Below are positions 16,407 to 25,018 of a stretch of DNA of 51,578 bases, in pieces. This stretch comes from CAVTHK01 sp964552235 (GTDB lineage: Bacteria; Spirochaetota; Spirochaetia; SZUA-6; CAVTHK01). The stretch lies in NCBI GenBank assembly GCA_964552235.1, contig CAZKGO010000026.1, forward strand, positions 1 to 51,578, given 5' to 3'. Position 1 is the first letter of the stretch. Every line of letters begins with the position of its first letter. Under the pieces are notes generated by a model. The model was given only the letters and a program-made list of their open reading frames with translations, did not search any database and had not been told where the DNA came from. A program made the position numbers and the translations under genes.

Positions 16407-16439
16407 TTGATTATATCAAACAGGCAGCGCCGCTGTCAA
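16407..16439 (-). promoter_or_regulatory. Consensus promoter and operator of the tdh cluster
   Basis: On the minus strand TTGACA (16439-16434) and TATAAT (16415-16410) are both perfect consensus boxes, with an 18-bp spacer. The palindrome TTGAT-TAT-ATCAA (16407-16419) covers the -10 box, a typical repressor site. The adjacent divergent XRE-cupin regulator is the natural candidate to bind it. Transcription would start near 16403, leaving a leader of about 380 nt or more through the hairpin repeats before tdh. Confidence 0.75.
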
Positions 16440-16460
16440 TCGGCGGCGGAAGCGGGTAGA

Positions 16461-17051
16461 ATGGGCCAGCAAGAAGCCATGAAACCGGTAGAGCCTCCAC
16501 CGATCGGCAGAAACGTCCAGACGGCGCGCAAGAAGCAGTCGCTGACCCTCGACATGCTCTCGGAAAAGAGCGGCGTGTCCAAGGCGATGCTCTCCCAGAT
16601 CGAGAGCGGCAAGGTCAACCCGACGGTGGCCACTGTGTGGAAGATCGCCCAGGGCCTTCAGGTCGAGATCAATTCGCTTCTGGAGGGCGGCGCGGCACCG
16701 CACCGCATCTTTACCGCCACCCGCCACAAGAGCATCACGAGCCTCGACACCGACGAGGAGGGCCTTCACATCAAGGTGCTCACCCCCATCTCGATGGTCG
16801 AAGACCTGGAGATGTACCTGCTGACCTTCAAGCCCGGCGGGGCCCTGCATTCGGCGGCTCACTTCCCCAGAACCGAGGAGTTCCTCACGGTGATCCGCGG
16901 CCGCGTGCGCGTGAGCGCCGGCGACAACAGCTCCGACCTGCGGGAGGGCGACTTCATCCGCTACCACTGCGACGTGACCCACAGCATCGAGAACGTCGGC
17001 CGGGGAGACGCCCACGTGCACATGGTGGTGCGTTTCGACAGGAAGCGGTGA
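16461..17051 (+). CDS. XRE-family regulator with cupin sensor domain
   Basis: 196 residues. An HTH of the XRE type (about 15-70) reads IGRNVQTARKKQSLTLDMLS and MLSQIESGKVNPTVATVWKI. A single cupin domain follows (about 105-195) with LHSAAHFPRTEEFLTVIRGR, DLREGDFIRY and the His of CDVTHSIENVG. This PuuR/SutR-like design senses a small metabolite and usually represses a neighbouring catabolic operon. It is divergent from tdh across the palindromic promoter. An internal ATG at 16479 is an equally plausible start, since a TAGAAT box at 16457-16462 overlaps the first ATG. Confidence 0.88.
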   Translation: MGQQEAMKPVEPPPIGRNVQTARKKQSLTLDMLSEKSGVSKAMLSQIESGKVNPTVATVWKIAQGLQVEINSLLEGGAAPHRIFTATRHKSITSLDTDEEGLHIKVLTPISMVEDLEMYLLTFKPGGALHSAAHFPRTEEFLTVIRGRVRVSAGDNSSDLREGDFIRYHCDVTHSIENVGRGDAHVHMVVRFDRKR

Positions 17052-17983
17052 AAAAGCTCGGCGTGGCCTTTGGCGGCGGCGGAGCCCGGGGCCTGGCGCA
17101 CGTCGGCGTCCTGCGCTCGCTGCGCCGAAACGGCGTGCTGCCGCAGATGGTGGCAGGGACTTCGGCAGGCTCGATCGCGGCCGCCCTCTACGCGGCAGGC
17201 CTCTCGCAGGCCGCGATCGAGGAGGCCGTGGCGGGGTTCGACTGGTTCTCCAGCGTCATCGACCTCACGGACACCGTGCGCAACCTCCTCGGGAACCGGC
17301 GCGGCGGCCTGCTGTCCAACTCGAAGCTGCGCGATACGATCAACGGCCTCTTGGGCGGCCGTACTTTCGACGGCCTGGACATCGACCTGGCGGTAACCGC
17401 GTCGGACATCGAGGGACGGCGCAGGATCATCTTCACCTCGCGCCGTGCAGCCTCGCGCCTGCGGGCGCGCGAGCTGGAAAGATTCCTGCCGCCTCCCGAG
17501 CGCGGCAGGCCGGGAATCGCGACGGTCGTGGTATCCGACCTGGACGACATCGGCGAGGCCGTGCGCGCCAGCTGCGCGATCCCCGGGCTGTTCCAGCCGG
17601 TCCTGTTCCGCGGGATGAGGCTCCTCGACGGGGGAGTCAGCTGCCAGGTCCCGGTGGACGTGGTGCGCGCCCTTGGCGCCCGCATCACAGTCGGGATCAG
17701 CCTCGGACTGGCTTACCTTCCGGAGCACGTCAAGACGCCGGGCTCCGCCGTAGCCGGCATGGTGGGGATGCTGGCCGTGCACCAGCTGCGCAAGAGCCTC
17801 GACCTGGCCGACCTCGGATTCCAGATCGAGGGCATCGAGAGGCGCAGCGTGATCGACGCGAACCAGAGGGACCTGATCGATCTGGGCGAGCGCGACATGG
17901 ACGCGCGCATCGAAAGCCTGAGCAGGCTCATGCGTGGCCGGCGCAGGCGACCGCGGCGCAGCAGCGCGCCTGCGGCGTCATGA
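17048..17983 (+). CDS. Patatin-like phospholipase (RssA-like)
   Basis: 311 residues. Oxyanion loop GGGGARG (9-15), nucleophile Ser39 in AGTSAGS, and the catalytic Asp in LLDGGVS near residue 197 form the patatin Ser-Asp dyad. The mid region DGLDIDLAVTASDIEGRRR is typical of bacterial cytoplasmic RssA/YlbK proteins. The C-terminus is a basic tail (RGRRRRPRRSS). GTG start overlapping the regulator stop (GTGA), so it is translated together with the XRE-cupin gene. Hydrolyses acyl esters; natural lipid unknown. Confidence 0.9.
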   Translation: MKKLGVAFGGGGARGLAHVGVLRSLRRNGVLPQMVAGTSAGSIAAALYAAGLSQAAIEEAVAGFDWFSSVIDLTDTVRNLLGNRRGGLLSNSKLRDTINGLLGGRTFDGLDIDLAVTASDIEGRRRIIFTSRRAASRLRARELERFLPPPERGRPGIATVVVSDLDDIGEAVRASCAIPGLFQPVLFRGMRLLDGGVSCQVPVDVVRALGARITVGISLGLAYLPEHVKTPGSAVAGMVGMLAVHQLRKSLDLADLGFQIEGIERRSVIDANQRDLIDLGERDMDARIESLSRLMRGRRRRPRRSSAPAAS

Positions 17984-18425
17984 CTGCCATAGCCCGGCTG
18001 CTGTTCGTCGCCTCGTGCGTCCCGCCGATCACCTGCGGCGGCCTGAGCGTCCCGGACCCCGGCATCCCGTCGATTCGCATCTTCGACCAGAGGCTGTTCC
18101 GCGGCACCGTCGTCGTCCAGGAGGCGGTCAGCACGGGGCCGGGTTGATCGTGATCCGGGACCGCGTCAACGGGCAGCCGGGTCCGGTCCTCGGCCGCGCA
18201 CCCGTCGGGCCGGGCCTCAATCGCTGGGTCAGGATCACCGTTGCGGTGGAGCCTCCGGTGATCCTCTATGCCGCTCTGCACGCGGACTCGGGAGAAATCG
18301 GGAAACTCGAGTTTCCCGCCCCCGATGCGGCAGTCTGCACGGATGCAACCCCCGTGATGGCGCTCTTTCGGGCGCGCGAAGCCTCGCGGTTCCTCTCGGA
18401 GCCGCCGGCAATCAGTCCCAGATGA
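17980..18425 (+). pseudogene. Secreted DUF7282-like lipoprotein, one frameshift
   Basis: ATG 17980 overlaps the patatin stop. The first frame encodes a signal-like MTAIARLLFVASCVPPITCG, then IRIFDQRLFRGTVVVQEAVS, and stops at about 18147. The next frame carries on with GLIVIRDRVNGQPGPVLG, VILYAALHADSGEIGKLEF and ALFRAREASR. Put together this is a small surface or exported protein resembling the DUF7282 beta-domain. Restoring one base in the G run near 18143 makes one 148-residue protein. It may be a real mutation or a sequencing/assembly indel. Confidence 0.6.
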
Positions 18426-18976
18426 AACGATTGTCAACCCGGCGAGGCGGGGGTGCCTGCAGCGGCAGCGGCCCGACGGCGCTCTCCGGCGCGACCCGGC
18501 ACGCCTCGTAGTGCTCGCGGCGCGCGAGCTCGGAAAGAACCTGCCCTCGGTCGACAGCAACCGGCTGGAGGCGCCGGTCATGGGAGTCCGGTCCCCACGG
18601 GTCCACGATGACCGCCATCGCAACCGGCGGGATCGTGATCTCGCCGGCAGCGAGGCGGAACGTCCTCGGACCGACGGGGTCAGGACACGCCTCCGGCGAG
18701 CTCGGGGCCGACAATCGTGCAGACGCGGCCGATGGTGTATGTGCCCGGCGGCAGGCCGTCAAAGACCACGCTGCCGGGCCGCACGGTGATCGGGATCCTC
18801 GTGGGGCTCTCCTTCAGGCCGAACTCGTAGGCCAGCGGAAAGCCGCTGTAGGACGACTGCCCGGTTCTCACCGAGACCACAAAGAGCGTACGGCTGCCCT
18901 GATCCGCAAGCGGCAGGCCCGCGCAGGAGGCCAGGACAACCGCCGCCGCTGCAACCCACGCCCCACGCTTACACAT
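18412..18976 (-). pseudogene. Putative lipoprotein with one frameshift
   Basis: Frame 1 (18680-18976) has a lipobox signal, MCKRGAWVAAAAVVLASCAG with Cys18, then LFVVSVRTGQ, YEFGLKESPTRIPITVRPGS, VVFDGLPPGTYTIGRVCTIV and GPELAGG before a stop. A second frame continues with GPRTFRLAAGEITIPPVAMA, VIVDPWGPDSHD and ends RVDNRFIWD at 18412. The sense of the protein runs on across the break (near 18688), so one base is missing. It overlaps the convergent DUF7282-like gene by 14 nt. No family name is certain. Confidence 0.55.
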
Positions 18977-19056
18977 CGCCCCTCCGTCGGCAGCGCGTCC
19001 GCCGCCTGCCGATCGCCGGAGCGTTCCGCGGCGTCGCGGGGCAATCGGACGGAACC

Positions 19057-19938
19057 CTACTCCTTGAGCGCTCCGACCATCACGCCCTTGACGAAATACT
19101 TCTGCAGGAACGGGTAGAGTGCCAGGATCGGCGCGGTCGCAACGACGATGATCGCGTACTTGACCGTGTCGCGGACCATCGCCTCTTCGCCGGTGGCCAC
19201 GTCCTGAACCATGAACGTGGCGTCGTTCATGATGAGGATCTCGCGCAGCACGAGCTGCAGCGGATACAGCTCGCGCTTTCTGAGGAAGATCATGGCGTTG
19301 AACCAGGCGTTCCAGTGGCCGACGCCGTAGTAGAGGACGAGCACCGCGATCGTGGGCAGGGCCAGGGGAAGGTAGATGCGGAACAGCACCAGCCAGTGGC
19401 TGGCGCCGTCGATCGTCGCCGACTCCTCCATGGCGTCGGGCACGGACATGAAAGCCGTGCGCATGATGATCATGTTGAAGGTGTTGATCGCCACGGGAAA
19501 AATCAGCGCGAGCAGCGTGTTGTCGATTCGGTAGCCGCGCACCGTCAGGTAGAACGGCACGAGGCCGCCGGAAAAGAACATCGTGAACACGACAAAGAAC
19601 ATGAACAGGTTGCGCAACGGCACTCCCTTGCGGGAGAGGAAGTAGCCGCCGAGCATCGTGAGCAGGATGTTGAGCGCCACCCCGCCGACCACGACGATCA
19701 GCGTGTTCATGTAGCCGCTGATGATGTTCGGGTTGTCGAAAACCATGCCGTAGGCGCCGACCTGGAACCCGAGCGGACGCAGCAGCAGGCCGGTGTGGCT
19801 GATGAGCTCCTCGGCCCTGCTGAGCGAGGCGAACAGCACGAACAGCAGCGGATAGGCGGTCAGCACCGAAAGAAAGACCATGACGGCGATGTTGAACGCG
19901 CCAAAGACCGATTCGCCGGTGGTGCGACGTACGCTCAT
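19057..19938 (-). CDS. Carbohydrate ABC transporter permease (LplC/YtcP type)
   Basis: 293 residues, six membrane spans. YPLLFVLFASLSRAEEL at the N-terminus, YFLSRKGVPLRNLFMFFVVF in the middle, and the coupling loop EESATIDGASHWLVLFRIYL followed by PLALPTIAVLVLYYGVGHWN. It ends in FVKGVMVGALKE, a hallmark of the YtcP/LplC group that imports complex oligosaccharides. It lies 4 nt after the partner permease. Confidence 0.92.
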   Translation of the reverse strand: MSVRRTTGESVFGAFNIAVMVFLSVLTAYPLLFVLFASLSRAEELISHTGLLLRPLGFQVGAYGMVFDNPNIISGYMNTLIVVVGGVALNILLTMLGGYFLSRKGVPLRNLFMFFVVFTMFFSGGLVPFYLTVRGYRIDNTLLALIFPVAINTFNMIIMRTAFMSVPDAMEESATIDGASHWLVLFRIYLPLALPTIAVLVLYYGVGHWNAWFNAMIFLRKRELYPLQLVLREILIMNDATFMVQDVATGEEAMVRDTVKYAIIVVATAPILALYPFLQKYFVKGVMVGALKE

Positions 19939-19942
19939 GGCT

Positions 19943-20878
19943 CTACCACAGGCTCGTGTCCCGCAGCTTGCGGGAGATCCAGTTAGCGCCGAGGAGGAAC
20001 GAGAAGTTGATCACCGAGTTGAAGAGCCCCACGGCAGCGCTGAAGCTCCAGTTGAACTCCTGCAGCCCCTTGCGGTAGACGAACGACGAGATCACGTCGG
20101 CGGTCTCGAAGATCGCCGGGTTGTACAGCAGGATGATCTTCTCGAAGCCCACGTTCATGATGTGGCCGATCCGCAGGATTAGGATGATCACGACGGTCGA
20201 GGCGATGCCGGGGAGGGTCACGTGCCACGTCTGGGCGATCCGCGAGGCTCCGTCGATGCGCGCGGCTTCGTAGAGCTGCAGGTCGATGCCCGAGAGCGCC
20301 GCAAGGTAGATGATCGATCCCCAGCCGACCTCCTTCCAGATATCGGAGATCACGTAGACCGGGACGAACAGGTTCGGTCTGCTGAGCATGGTCACCGGCT
20401 TCCAGCCGGTGACGGCCGCGAGCACCTGGCTGACGACGCCGGTGTCCGCGGTGAACTCGCGGATCAGGCCGCAGAAGACCACCAGGGACACGAAGTGAGG
20501 CATGTAGGTGATGCTCTGCACCGTGCGCGAGAACCAGCGCGAGCGCAGCTCGTTGATGAGCAGGGCCAGGATGATCGGCGCGGGAAAGGCGAACAGGAGC
20601 GAGTTGAAGCTGATCACCAGCGTGTTGCGCAGCACCCTCCAGAAGTAGAAGCTGCCGAAGAAGTCCGCGAAGTGCTTGCCCCCCGCCCAGGGGCTGCCCA
20701 ACACGCCTTTGGCCGGCGAGTAGTCCTTGAAGGCGATGAGCGCGCCGTACATCGGCTTGTAGTGGAAGAGGGCATAGTAAGCGAGCACCGGGAGGATCAT
20801 GAGATAGAGGTCCCGGTACTTGAACAGGATCCGGCCGGCCGGTCGGGAGCGAGGGGCGGGCCTCACCGCTGTTGCCAT
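19943..20878 (-). CDS. Carbohydrate ABC transporter permease (LplB type)
   Basis: 311 residues, six spans. DLYLMILPVLAYYALFHYKP followed by MYGALIAFKDYSPAKG is the LplB signature; the coupling loop is YEAARIDGASRIAQTWHVTL. ATG 20878 has GGAGAAG upstream. No ATPase gene lies near; LplB/LplC systems normally share an MsmX-like ATPase encoded elsewhere. A perfect hairpin lies between it and the upstream binding-protein gene. Confidence 0.92.
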   Translation of the reverse strand: MATAVRPAPRSRPAGRILFKYRDLYLMILPVLAYYALFHYKPMYGALIAFKDYSPAKGVLGSPWAGGKHFADFFGSFYFWRVLRNTLVISFNSLLFAFPAPIILALLINELRSRWFSRTVQSITYMPHFVSLVVFCGLIREFTADTGVVSQVLAAVTGWKPVTMLSRPNLFVPVYVISDIWKEVGWGSIIYLAALSGIDLQLYEAARIDGASRIAQTWHVTLPGIASTVVIILILRIGHIMNVGFEKIILLYNPAIFETADVISSFVYRKGLQEFNWSFSAAVGLFNSVINFSFLLGANWISRKLRDTSLW

Positions 20879-20897
20879 GGACTTCTCCGAAAGAGAA

Positions 20898-20923
20898 CCC
20901 GGCCCTCCTCACGGAGGGCCGGG
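20898..20923 (-). terminator. Intercistronic stem-loop after the sugar-binding protein gene
   Basis: CCCGGCCCTCC (20898-20908) and GGAGGGCCGGG (20913-20923) make a perfect 11-bp stem with a 4-nt loop in the leftward transcript. A T-rich stretch follows (about 20890-20884), so partial termination is possible. It should lower permease expression relative to the binding protein. Confidence 0.65.
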
Positions 20924-20930
20924 CTGCGAG

Positions 20931-22511
20931 CTACTTGCGCGCGTTGTACCGCTCGAGAGCAGCCTGCCAGATAGCCAGGGTCTTGTCCAGGCCGAGCTTG
21001 TTGATCTGAGCCACGTACTCGTCGAACTTCGAGATCGGCTCCGTCCCCATGATGAACTTGATCTGCATCTCGTCGGCGTAGGTGCGGATGTCGGTGATGG
21101 TCTTGGCGAGCTGCGAGCTCTCCTCGACGGTGGGCGTGACCGGCGGCAGGTTGAACTCAGGCTGCCTGTGCTTGGTCCAGTTCCTGTTCGCCTCCTTCTG
21201 CTCGGGCAGGGCGTAGTATTGCTCGAGGTAGCCGAGCATCTGGACGAAGGGACCGTTGGTGTGGCCGCGCAGGTAGTGCGACATGGCCAGCGTCGGGGCG
21301 AGCTTGTTCGGGTTCTTCAGGATCCAGTCGGTGTAGGTCGGCACTCCGTTGACCATCGTGTAGCTCTTGCCCTCGATGCCGAAGTTGTAGAACAGCATGC
21401 CTTCCTTGCTGTAGGCGTAGTCGAGGTAGCGGGCGGCCGCGGCCACGTTCTTGCTCTTGGCGCTGATCGCGCCGGTGGCACCGTCGCCGTAGATGCTCTT
21501 GCGGGTGTAGTACTTGGCGAGCTCACCGCGCCTCATTGCAGGAACCGGCGCGCCGGTGACGCTCACCTTGGGGTCCTTCTGGGTCATGACCTGCATGTAG
21601 CGGCCGATGTTCTGGCCCGCCGAGCCCTGAGTGACGCCGCTCTTTCCGCTGGTGAAGTTGGCCTCGACTGCCTTGCGGTCGGCCGTGGCGAAGTTGGAGT
21701 CGAGGAACCCCTGCTTGTACCAGCCGTTCATCTTGACCAGGTAGTCCTTGAACCCGGGCTGCACGATGCCGAGCTTGACCTTGCCGCCGTCGACGTAGTA
21801 CTGGCCGTTGGTGTCAAAGGCCGGGCCGAAGCAGCTCAGGAGCATGTTGGTGATCTCCCAGCTCGTCGAGGAGATGAAGATCAGCGACAGCGGAGCGGTA
21901 GCGCCTTTCTTTTCCTTGAAGGCCTTGAGGGTGACGTCCCAGTCCTCGATCACCTCGGGCATGGGCAGGTTGAGATCCTTGAGCCAGTCGCCGCGCACGA
22001 TGATCCCCGAGGTGTACAGCAGCGGGCTCGAGTTGTCCTCGCCGCGGAAGAACGGGAACGAGTAGATCCAACCCTCGTCGGTCTTGATCATGCGAGCCAG
22101 GGCGGGCTTGGCTTCCAGGTAGGCCTTGAGGTTGGGCGCGTGCTTGTCGATCACGTCGTTGAGCTTGAGGATGTAGCCGTCGGCGACGTACTTGGCCGGG
22201 CCGCCGGGAAGCGAGTACCAGTTGAACTCGACCACGTCAGGAAGGTCGCCGGATGCCAGGAGAAGGTTGAAGGCTTCGCGCGCCTGGCCCACCGACGGGT
22301 GTATGTAGGTGACCGTCGTGTTGGTGCGCTTCTGCAGCTCCTTGGCGAACTCGGTTTCGCCGATGTTCTTGAAGATCTGGGCGAAGTTCTGGTGCAGATC
22401 CATCCAGACCGTGATGGCTGTGGGCCCGGTTGCCGCGGCCTCGCCCTGGCTTCCGGCCCACACGGCGACGGCAAGCGTCGCAGCGAGCAGACAGATTACG
22501 ACTCTCTTCAT
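20931..22511 (-). CDS. Extracellular sugar-binding protein (LipO-like)
   Basis: 526 residues. GGAGG precedes ATG 22511. The signal peptide is MKRVVICLLAATLAVAVWAG followed by SQGEAAATG, the style common in spirochaete binding proteins but without a clear lipobox Cys. The mature part has ITVWMDLHQNFAQ, LLASGDLPDVVEFNW and GKSGVTQGSAGQNIGRYMQV. Members of this 500-plus-residue group serve LplB/LplC permeases and bind polysaccharide fragments or unknown glycosides. It belongs to the operon headed by its paralog at 27846-29414. Confidence 0.92.
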   Translation of the reverse strand: MKRVVICLLAATLAVAVWAGSQGEAAATGPTAITVWMDLHQNFAQIFKNIGETEFAKELQKRTNTTVTYIHPSVGQAREAFNLLLASGDLPDVVEFNWYSLPGGPAKYVADGYILKLNDVIDKHAPNLKAYLEAKPALARMIKTDEGWIYSFPFFRGEDNSSPLLYTSGIIVRGDWLKDLNLPMPEVIEDWDVTLKAFKEKKGATAPLSLIFISSTSWEITNMLLSCFGPAFDTNGQYYVDGGKVKLGIVQPGFKDYLVKMNGWYKQGFLDSNFATADRKAVEANFTSGKSGVTQGSAGQNIGRYMQVMTQKDPKVSVTGAPVPAMRRGELAKYYTRKSIYGDGATGAISAKSKNVAAAARYLDYAYSKEGMLFYNFGIEGKSYTMVNGVPTYTDWILKNPNKLAPTLAMSHYLRGHTNGPFVQMLGYLEQYYALPEQKEANRNWTKHRQPEFNLPPVTPTVEESSQLAKTITDIRTYADEMQIKFIMGTEPISKFDEYVAQINKLGLDKTLAIWQAALERYNARK

Positions 22512-22599
22512 GGGAACCTCCGTTCCGAAGTTTCCACCAGTGTCCCACGCCCCGCCGCTGCGGTAAACGGACAGTTTCTGACGGCGGACGGTCAGAATC
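22512..22599 (-). promoter_or_regulatory. Possible AraC binding region before the sugar-binding protein gene
   Basis: This gap holds AAAC-GGACA-GTTT (about 22566-22578) and CTGAC-GGCGGACG-GTCAG (about 22577-22594), with the motif GGAC repeated in tandem. The spacing is similar to direct AraC half-sites. No convincing -35/-10 pair is seen, so an activator-dependent internal promoter is only a suggestion. Confidence 0.35.
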
Positions 22600-25011
22600 T
22601 TACGATCGGCCAGGCGGATGAGCAGTCGCGGCTGTCTGCAGGGAGGCCCTGTAGCGGCCAGGCGTGACCCCTTCGCGCCGCTTGAACGCCCGCGTAAAGG
22701 TCTTCGCGCTGCCGTATCCCGCCCTGCGGCCGATCTCCTCGATCGGCTCGTCGGGCAGCTCGTGCATGAGGTCCTTGGCCCGCTCGATGCGCACGCGGTT
22801 GATGTGGTCGAGCAGGCTCACGCCTGTCTCCTCGTGGAACAGGCGGGAGAGCGAGATGGGATTGGCGTCCAGCGAGCGGGCGAGAGCGTTGATGTCGAGG
22901 CCGGGGTCGGCGAAGCGCCGCGCCACCTCCTCCACGACGCGCTCCGAGAGGCGGCGCGCGCTTTCGCGGTGGCGGCCGCGGCTCCTGCGCGCCAGCTCCT
23001 CGCGCACCCGGGCGCAGCGGGCCTCGACCAGGACGATCAGCTCGCGCTCGAGCTCCTGCGCGCTCTCGCACGCCATCAGCCGCTCGATAGGATCGGCCGG
23101 GCCCTCGGCCGCCGCCTCGACCGCCCGGCCGAAACCTTCGTCTCCCGTCTCTTCCATCGCCTTGACCATGGTGCTGGTCAGGTCGGCCATGAGACACCGC
23201 GCTGCCGCGGGCGAGAGGCGCCCCGGCGCGAAGCCGTGGGCAAAGACCTCGCGGATGATCGCGACCGCAGACGCCGCGTCGCCGGCGCGCACGGCGTTGA
23301 TGAGCCGGCGCTCGGTCTCCGGCGGGTAGTGGTAGCGGCCGCCGTGGACCTCGGCCACCTCCTCGAAGTGCGAGAGCCCTTCGATGCCGAGCAGGCGCTT
23401 GTACTCCATGGTCTGCAGCGCCTCCGACCACGCCTGCGGAATCTCGCCGATCCCGCGGTGCAGGGCGCTTACGGCAGTCATGAAGTGGATGTGCATGCGA
23501 TCGCCGAGCCTCGCGGTCGCGGTTGCGACCGCGGCGTCTATCTCCTCCCGCGCGCGGGCGCTTTGCGCCGCGTCGAGGCTCACGATCACGGCGAGCAGAT
23601 CGTCGACGTCGACCGCGAAGGCGCGGTGTCCCCTGGCCGCGAGCAGCTCCTCGAAGGCGGCGGCCATGATGAACTGGACCCCGCGGTACTCGTCGTAGGC
23701 GTCGCGGTCGCGCCGGTCGTCGCCGGACGACGCGAAAACCTCCTCGTAGTCGACGACGTACAGCGCCGCCACGACAAAGGCGTCGCCGGCGAAGCGGATG
23801 CCGTGGAGGTAGAGCCGGTCGGCGAGCGTGCCGCCCGGGACAAGCGCGCCCCGCAGCAGCCGGCGCAGGAGGTTCTCCCGCAGCGTGCGGTCCTGCTGCG
23901 CGACCACGATGCCGTACTTCTCGCGCTCCTCCTGCGCCTGAGCGATGGCCCGGCGTATGAAGCGGAACTCGTTGTCCTCGCGGCCGATGTCGCGCCCCTG
24001 GAAGCGCTCCATCAGCTCCACGAGGTCTCCGACGGGGTCGTAGTTGCGCTTCAGCGACGCCGCGACGAGGGCCCCGCCGAGCACGATACAGAGGAGGAGG
24101 CCCGCCAGGGCGAGCCTGCGCGCGGCCTCGGCCTTGCGCCAGAACACCTCGCGAGGCACCAGTACGACGTACTTCCAGTCGGTGAGCGAAGAGACGATGC
24201 ACGACCCGATCACGGCACCGCGTCGGCCGCCCTCGCGGATCAGGCCCTCTGGTTCGGGCAGATCCCGGTAGCGCGGAAGCCGGGCCCCGTGAGCGTCAGC
24301 CGAAGCGGCGATCACGCGATCGCCACTGTCCAGCACCACGACAGTAGCTCCGTTCAGCGTCGCGATGTCGCGCGCGTCCTCGACGAACGAGCTCCTGGTG
24401 AGGGAGATCGCCACGGTTGCATCGGGCTCCGTCGAGAACAGCGGCGTGGACTGGACGTAGAGGATCGAGCCGCCTTCGGTTGCCGCCTCGGGCCCGAGGA
24501 GCACGAAGTCGCCCCGGCGAGGCCGCTCGATCTCGCGATGCCACTCCTCGAAGCCGATGCCGCGATCGGCGAGGTAGGTCTGGTGATACGTTCGCGAGTC
24601 CACCAGCCCCGCCGACGAGAGGATCGAATCGATCCTCGGCAGGTGCACGTACAGGTCCTCGATCGACGCGTACAGCGCGCGGTAGGTCCGCAAGTCGCGG
24701 CTCATCTCGTAGATCGCGTAGCCTCCCGGCGGAGGAGGCGTGAAGCCGCGTGTCAGCGCAGCCAGGCGCGGGTTGAAGGCGACCTCCTGCGTCAGCCTCC
24801 AGGCGGTCTCGACCTGCGCGTCCATCCGCTCACGGATGCGCTTGAGCACGATCAGGTGCGCGTCGGTGATCTCCCGCTCGAGAATCGCGGCGGTGCGCGC
24901 CTGGGTGACGATGGTAACGACGAGGGGAACGGCGAGGATGAGAAGGTAGGAGAGGAGCCAACCAAAGAGGATGCTCTTGCGGCGCCCGAGGAAAAAGGAG
25001 CCGATGCGCAC
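22600..25011 (-). CDS. Membrane-anchored AraC-family regulator
   Basis: 803 residues. One membrane span at about 14-36, an extracytoplasmic region to about 290, a second span at about 293-315 (LALAGLLLCIVLGGALVAAS), a cytoplasmic linker, and an AraC DNA-binding domain at about 690-795 (INALARSLDANPISLSRLFH and IEEIGRRAGYGSAKTFTRAF). Proteins of this design sense a ligand or a loaded binding protein outside the membrane and switch on the adjacent transporter. The 88-bp gap between it and the binding-protein gene holds AAACGGACAGTTT and CTGACGGCGGACGGTCAG, candidate sites for it. Confidence 0.92.
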   Translation of the reverse strand: MRIGSFFLGRRKSILFGWLLSYLLILAVPLVVTIVTQARTAAILEREITDAHLIVLKRIRERMDAQVETAWRLTQEVAFNPRLAALTRGFTPPPPGGYAIYEMSRDLRTYRALYASIEDLYVHLPRIDSILSSAGLVDSRTYHQTYLADRGIGFEEWHREIERPRRGDFVLLGPEAATEGGSILYVQSTPLFSTEPDATVAISLTRSSFVEDARDIATLNGATVVVLDSGDRVIAASADAHGARLPRYRDLPEPEGLIREGGRRGAVIGSCIVSSLTDWKYVVLVPREVFWRKAEAARRLALAGLLLCIVLGGALVAASLKRNYDPVGDLVELMERFQGRDIGREDNEFRFIRRAIAQAQEEREKYGIVVAQQDRTLRENLLRRLLRGALVPGGTLADRLYLHGIRFAGDAFVVAALYVVDYEEVFASSGDDRRDRDAYDEYRGVQFIMAAAFEELLAARGHRAFAVDVDDLLAVIVSLDAAQSARAREEIDAAVATATARLGDRMHIHFMTAVSALHRGIGEIPQAWSEALQTMEYKRLLGIEGLSHFEEVAEVHGGRYHYPPETERRLINAVRAGDAASAVAIIREVFAHGFAPGRLSPAAARCLMADLTSTMVKAMEETGDEGFGRAVEAAAEGPADPIERLMACESAQELERELIVLVEARCARVREELARRSRGRHRESARRLSERVVEEVARRFADPGLDINALARSLDANPISLSRLFHEETGVSLLDHINRVRIERAKDLMHELPDEPIEEIGRRAGYGSAKTFTRAFKRREGVTPGRYRASLQTAATAHPPGRS

Positions 25012-25018
25012 GAGGCCA

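Noticed and set aside
17928..18623. 231-codon minus-strand frame under the DUF7282-like gene
   Set aside because: Composition is shadow-like, and both strands already hold better-supported lipoprotein genes.
20820..22667. 615-codon plus-strand frame opposite the sugar-binding protein
   Set aside because: Shadow of a gene with signal peptide, ribosome site and conserved binding-protein pattern.
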